Under the pieces are notes generated by a model. The model was not told where the DNA came from. It worked only from the letters and a program-made list of their open reading frames with translations, and ran no database searches. From Shewanella polaris (lineage in GTDB: Bacteria; Pseudomonadota; Gammaproteobacteria; Enterobacterales; Shewanellaceae), in assembly GCF_006385555.1 (NCBI RefSeq), contig NZ_CP041036.1, positions 434,001-498,000 of the forward strand: a stretch of DNA of 64,000 nt, in the 5' to 3' direction. Both the position numbers and the translations under genes were made by a program. This document shows positions 61,675-64,000 of the stretch, piece by piece (position 1 is the first letter of the stretch; the number at the start of each line of letters is the position of its first letter).

Positions 61675-62408
61675 TGACATTGCCTAAAGCTTCGATGATC
61701 CAGTATCAACGCTTACAACCGTTTAGCGCGATTAGTTTTGATTTAGATGACACTCTTTACAATAACTTTCCTTATGTAATGCATGCCAGTGAGCAACTTT
61801 TTAGGTTAATCAATCAAACTTACCCCGCTACGGCTTTATGGGATACAACACAATGGCAGCAATTCAAACATGCATTATTTGCGCAACACCCAGAGTTAGC
61901 GCATGACACCACTGCGGCACGTTATGCTATGTTGTATCAAGCTCTTTTACAATTTGGCTATAGTGAGATTGAAGCCAGCAAAGGGGCGCAAGAGGGGATG
62001 AAGTGTTTTCAGCATCATCGTAGTAATTTCACTGTGGATGAAAATATCATGGCGCTGCTGCGACGTTTAGGGCAAAAGTATCCGCTTATTGGCATCACAA
62101 ATGGCAATGTCGACACTCAGCGTATTGGCTTAGATGACGTGATGCAATTTGTGTTACATCCTGGTCATGGGGTTAAAATGAAACCCTCAACCGATATGTT
62201 TACTCTTGCTTGTCGACAATTAGATATTCGGCCGTCGGCCTTATTACATGTGGGCGATCATCCATTGTCTGATATTGCTGGCGCTAAAATGGCGGGGTGT
62301 CAAAGTGTGTGGTTAAACCCATGTATGCAGCAACGGCATAAAAAGGCGCAATCGGTATTACCGCATATCGAGATTAACCAATTGGATTTACTGCTTCAGT
62401 TGCTTTAG
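61674..62408 (+). CDS. yigB: HAD-family phosphatase YigB
   Basis: 244 residues. HAD motif I is FDLDDTLYNN (nucleophile Asp23, acid Asp25), motif II GITNGN, motif III Lys in GVKMKPS, motif IV GDHPLSDIAGA. E. coli YigB dephosphorylates the riboflavin intermediate 5-amino-6-(5-phosphoribitylamino)uracil and other small phosphates. It is coupled to xerC by overlapping stop and start. In E. coli uvrD follows; here a convergent gene overlaps the yigB 3' end by 21 bp. Confidence 0.92.
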   Translation: MTLPKASMIQYQRLQPFSAISFDLDDTLYNNFPYVMHASEQLFRLINQTYPATALWDTTQWQQFKHALFAQHPELAHDTTAARYAMLYQALLQFGYSEIEASKGAQEGMKCFQHHRSNFTVDENIMALLRRLGQKYPLIGITNGNVDTQRIGLDDVMQFVLHPGHGVKMKPSTDMFTLACRQLDIRPSALLHVGDHPLSDIAGAKMAGCQSVWLNPCMQQRHKKAQSVLPHIEINQLDLLLQLL

Positions 62409-62903
62409 CTTGAGATCGATACCGGCTTTTAAGCTCATTTGCTCTACTTGCTCGCGACTAGCATGCATATCGGCATCACCTACACGAAAGTAGGTGCCGC
62501 TATAAGGATCGGTACCGACATAAATAGGTCTGAGCTTTACATCCACGCAAGGCACATGAATACGGATCAGTTTTTTACTCATTATTTCAATAATTTGTAC
62601 GTCCGTTGGCGCTAAAATGTTGTGACTGATTTTTTGTGGATTTTGTAAAATCTGCCAAATTTCACTGAGCATCGGCATGGGATTTACAATCCCTTCAATG
62701 GTAAAATCCCCTTGTTGCTCTTTTATTCCTAGAATTATTTCGCCACCTAAGGTGTTAGCAAATGCGCTATAACTTTCCCACATGCCTTCGGGTAAGGTTC
62801 CATTACCGTCTCGTCCACCTGCTAATTTAAATTCTACTTGGGCAGATTCATGCAAATTAGCTATGTCGTCTAGGGCAAATGTTGGGTAGTAATCAGCTGA
62901 CAT
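62388..62903 (-). CDS. Short AlbA_2 (Schlafen-type) domain protein
   Basis: 171 residues made almost entirely of one AlbA_2/Schlafen-like nucleic-acid-binding domain: ESAQVEFKLAGG at the start, then YSAFANTLGGEIILGI and GTYFRVGDADMHASREQVEQM. Many relatives run on for 200-300 residues into ATPase or winged-helix parts, which are missing; here the protein ends soon after the domain with a Lys/Leu-rich tail. It may be a natural single-domain version or a remnant. Its 3' end overlaps convergent yigB by 21 bp. Function unknown. Confidence 0.8.
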   Translation of the reverse strand: MSADYYPTFALDDIANLHESAQVEFKLAGGRDGNGTLPEGMWESYSAFANTLGGEIILGIKEQQGDFTIEGIVNPMPMLSEIWQILQNPQKISHNILAPTDVQIIEIMSKKLIRIHVPCVDVKLRPIYVGTDPYSGTYFRVGDADMHASREQVEQMSLKAGIDLKLKQLKQ

Positions 62904-63023
62904 TTAAGCTCCATATTGTCTTATAGGTATCAGTGTTACTGTATGAAATTTTGCTAAAAAAAGGAAGCAAATCCGTTGAGAGTCAATCGAAGATGCTTCT
63001 AAAATGGGGGCAAATAGGGAGGG

Positions 63024-63536
63024 TTATAGCGCTAAAGCTTTTGGGAACAATAAGGTATTTTCAACATCTATATGAGTTTGTAAGTCGGCATCAAATTCAG
63101 CTAACGTACGATAGCAAGCTTGCCATGTGTGGCAAACGCCTGCCGGAATAGTGTAGTCATTAGTTAAGCTACGAATGGTGTTAAGCATAAGGTCGGCATT
63201 ATCATGCTCATGCAGCATCATGTTAATAGGGTTGCCAATATGACCAAAACAGCCGTTTACCGGTTGACCTAAGCTGAGTGATTTAATCGCAGGAAAGAGG
63301 ATCTGTTCTTCTTTCATTAAATGCGGTATTAACTCATCAATTAACTCGCGTACACATAACGCCAGTGGTTTGATTTCGTCATGTTCATCACCATGAGCAC
63401 GAACCATTTTTTCAGTGTATTCAATCAATAATGGCGCCGTTTCACGGATATACGCATGGTGGGTTGCTTCAATATGATCGATTAATTCAACCAGTGACAT
63501 TTGTGATAACTGTTCAGTTGCTTGGGGGATTTGCAT
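63024..63536 (-). CDS. Hemerythrin-type di-iron protein, RIC/YtfE/DnrN family
   Basis: 170 residues from ATG 63536 (GGA about 7 nt upstream). It is a four-helix hemerythrin-like protein with His and Glu ligands in LIDHIEATHH, LIPHLMKEEQILFP, MMLHEHDNAD and LQTHIDVENTLLFP, matching the C-terminal domain of E. coli YtfE block by block. The N-terminal ScdA_N part with its Cys-Cys-Gly-Gly motif is lacking, so this is the short form. RIC proteins repair Fe-S clusters or handle NO after nitrosative stress. A 40-bp palindrome of NsrR type covers the region 9 bp upstream of the start. Confidence 0.88.
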   Translation of the reverse strand: MQIPQATEQLSQMSLVELIDHIEATHHAYIRETAPLLIEYTEKMVRAHGDEHDEIKPLALCVRELIDELIPHLMKEEQILFPAIKSLSLGQPVNGCFGHIGNPINMMLHEHDNADLMLNTIRSLTNDYTIPAGVCHTWQACYRTLAEFDADLQTHIDVENTLLFPKALAL

Positions 63537-63545
63537 GGTTATTCC

Positions 63546-63585
63546 AAAGATGCACATAATTTACATGTATATTATGTGCATCTTT
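63546..63585. promoter_or_regulatory. 40-bp palindrome, probable NsrR operator
   Basis: AAAGATGCACATAAT (63546-63560) and ATTATGTGCATCTTT (63571-63585) are perfect inverted copies; the 10-bp centre TTACATGTAT is symmetric but for its end pair. AAGATGCA/TGCATCTT are the half sites of gammaproteobacterial NsrR, the NO-sensing repressor of ytfE-type genes, and such a gene starts 10 bp away. Confidence 0.7.
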
Positions 63586-63651
63586 ATTTCAGCTCAATTT
63601 ACTCGTAGAGGTTATGTTAGCTGGCTCACAAATTATCCGTGAATTTATATC

Positions 63652-64000
63652 TTATTGGGTACATGACTGGTCTGCATTGAGTGGGGTTGTGAGCACTTGT
63701 TGGCTAACGTGTTGATGCTCAAGCATGCCGCCAACACGTAGTAAATGGTTTTGCCAACAAACTGCGCTACGGTGATCCATACTCGGTTGCGATAGTTCAA
63801 ATGGTGTTAACCATTGCTTAGTGGCTAAATCAAAACGAAAACCATATGAATTAGGCTCGCTAGGGCGACCGTTATAACCCATGCCAGAATAGTTATAGGG
63901 ATTATCGCTACCGCCTAAAAATATAATTTGCCCGCCAGTTGTTGTTTTAACCCCAGTTGCTGCCATGCGGTAATGTGCCGTGGCAGTTGTTAACGTGTTT
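63652..64000 (-). CDS. Kelch-repeat protein, 3' end
   Basis: The frame is open to the right edge, so only the last 115 codons are present. They show Kelch-type blades: IIFLGGSDNPYNYSGMGYNGR...SYGFRFDLATKQW followed by MDHRSAVCWQNHLLRVGGM. Such beta-propellers bind proteins or sugars. The N-terminus, including any signal peptide, is outside the window. The ATG at 63966 lies inside a blade and is unlikely to be the start. Confidence 0.8.
   Translation of the reverse strand, partial: NTLTTATAHYRMAATGVKTTTGGQIIFLGGSDNPYNYSGMGYNGRPSEPNSYGFRFDLATKQWLTPFELSQPSMDHRSAVCWQNHLLRVGGMLEHQHVSQQVLTTPLNADQSCTQ

Overview
The window looks like a chromosomal segment of a Shewanella-type gammaproteobacterium, AT-rich and probably from the marine or cold-water part of the genus. 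Gene content and order are the basis: a bpfA-type biofilm adhesin operon (adhesin, ABC transporter, HlyD, AggA/TolC, OmpA-like lipoprotein, LapG-type protease, LapD-type receptor), hemCDXY divergent from cyaA, cyaY/lptM/lysA/dapF/DUF484/xerC/yigB, and ilvYC next to ilvGMDA, comM and rep. The genus is inferred from synteny and protein likeness, not from a marker gene.

Layout. 1-3520 (-): 5' part of a large membrane sensor (propeller-Y_Y_Y-PAS-PAS-GGDEF), cut by the window edge. 3.7-7.1 kb (-): two tandem lysophospholipid acyltransferases and comM. 7.5-8.8 kb (+): PaeA/YtfL-type CNNM/CBS membrane protein. 8.8-17.5 kb: isoleucine/valine biosynthesis, with ilvY divergent from ilvC, then a leader-peptide attenuator (ilvL) and ilvG-ilvM-ilvD-ilvA; ilvE is absent. 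17.5-18.0 kb: a hairpin-rich spacer. 18-21.7 kb: class V aminotransferase, ubiK (-), rep (+). 21.7-24.3 kb (-): GAF-GAF-GGDEF-degenerate EAL protein. 24.5-25.0 kb: tRNA cluster Arg-His-Pro-Pro with a promoter and terminator. 25.5-49.7 kb (-): the seven-gene adhesin operon. 50-54.2 kb (-): hemY, hemX, hemD, hemC. 54.5-62.4 kb: cyaA, cyaY (-), lptM, lysA, dapF, DUF484, xerC, yigB. 62.4-64 kb (-): a short AlbA_2-domain protein, a hemerythrin-type RIC protein behind a 40-bp palindrome resembling an NsrR site, and the 3' end of a Kelch-repeat gene.

How the genes work together. The adhesin operon encodes a complete Lap/Bpf system: a giant type I-secreted adhesin with an N-terminal retention module and TAAG cleavage motif, its three-part secretion machine, a periplasmic cysteine protease that would cut the adhesin, and an inner-membrane receptor with degenerate GGDEF and EAL domains that would hold the protease back when c-di-GMP is high. 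Two further GGDEF proteins lie in the window. The ilv region combines LysR-type control of ilvC with ribosome-mediated attenuation of ilvGMDA.

Reading-frame integrity is the main caution. The adhesin frame is broken by four single-base indels, all within 1.5 kb of its tandem repeats, and hemD is broken by one extra base. Each is undone by one base, and hemD is normally needed for haem and sirohaem synthesis, so sequencing or assembly error is at least as likely as real gene loss. I found no CRISPR array, prophage, insertion sequence with a transposase, or defence island. The most unusual content is the 27-copy adhesin repeat array, the ilv attenuator, the 40-bp palindrome and the hairpin cluster downstream of ilvA.
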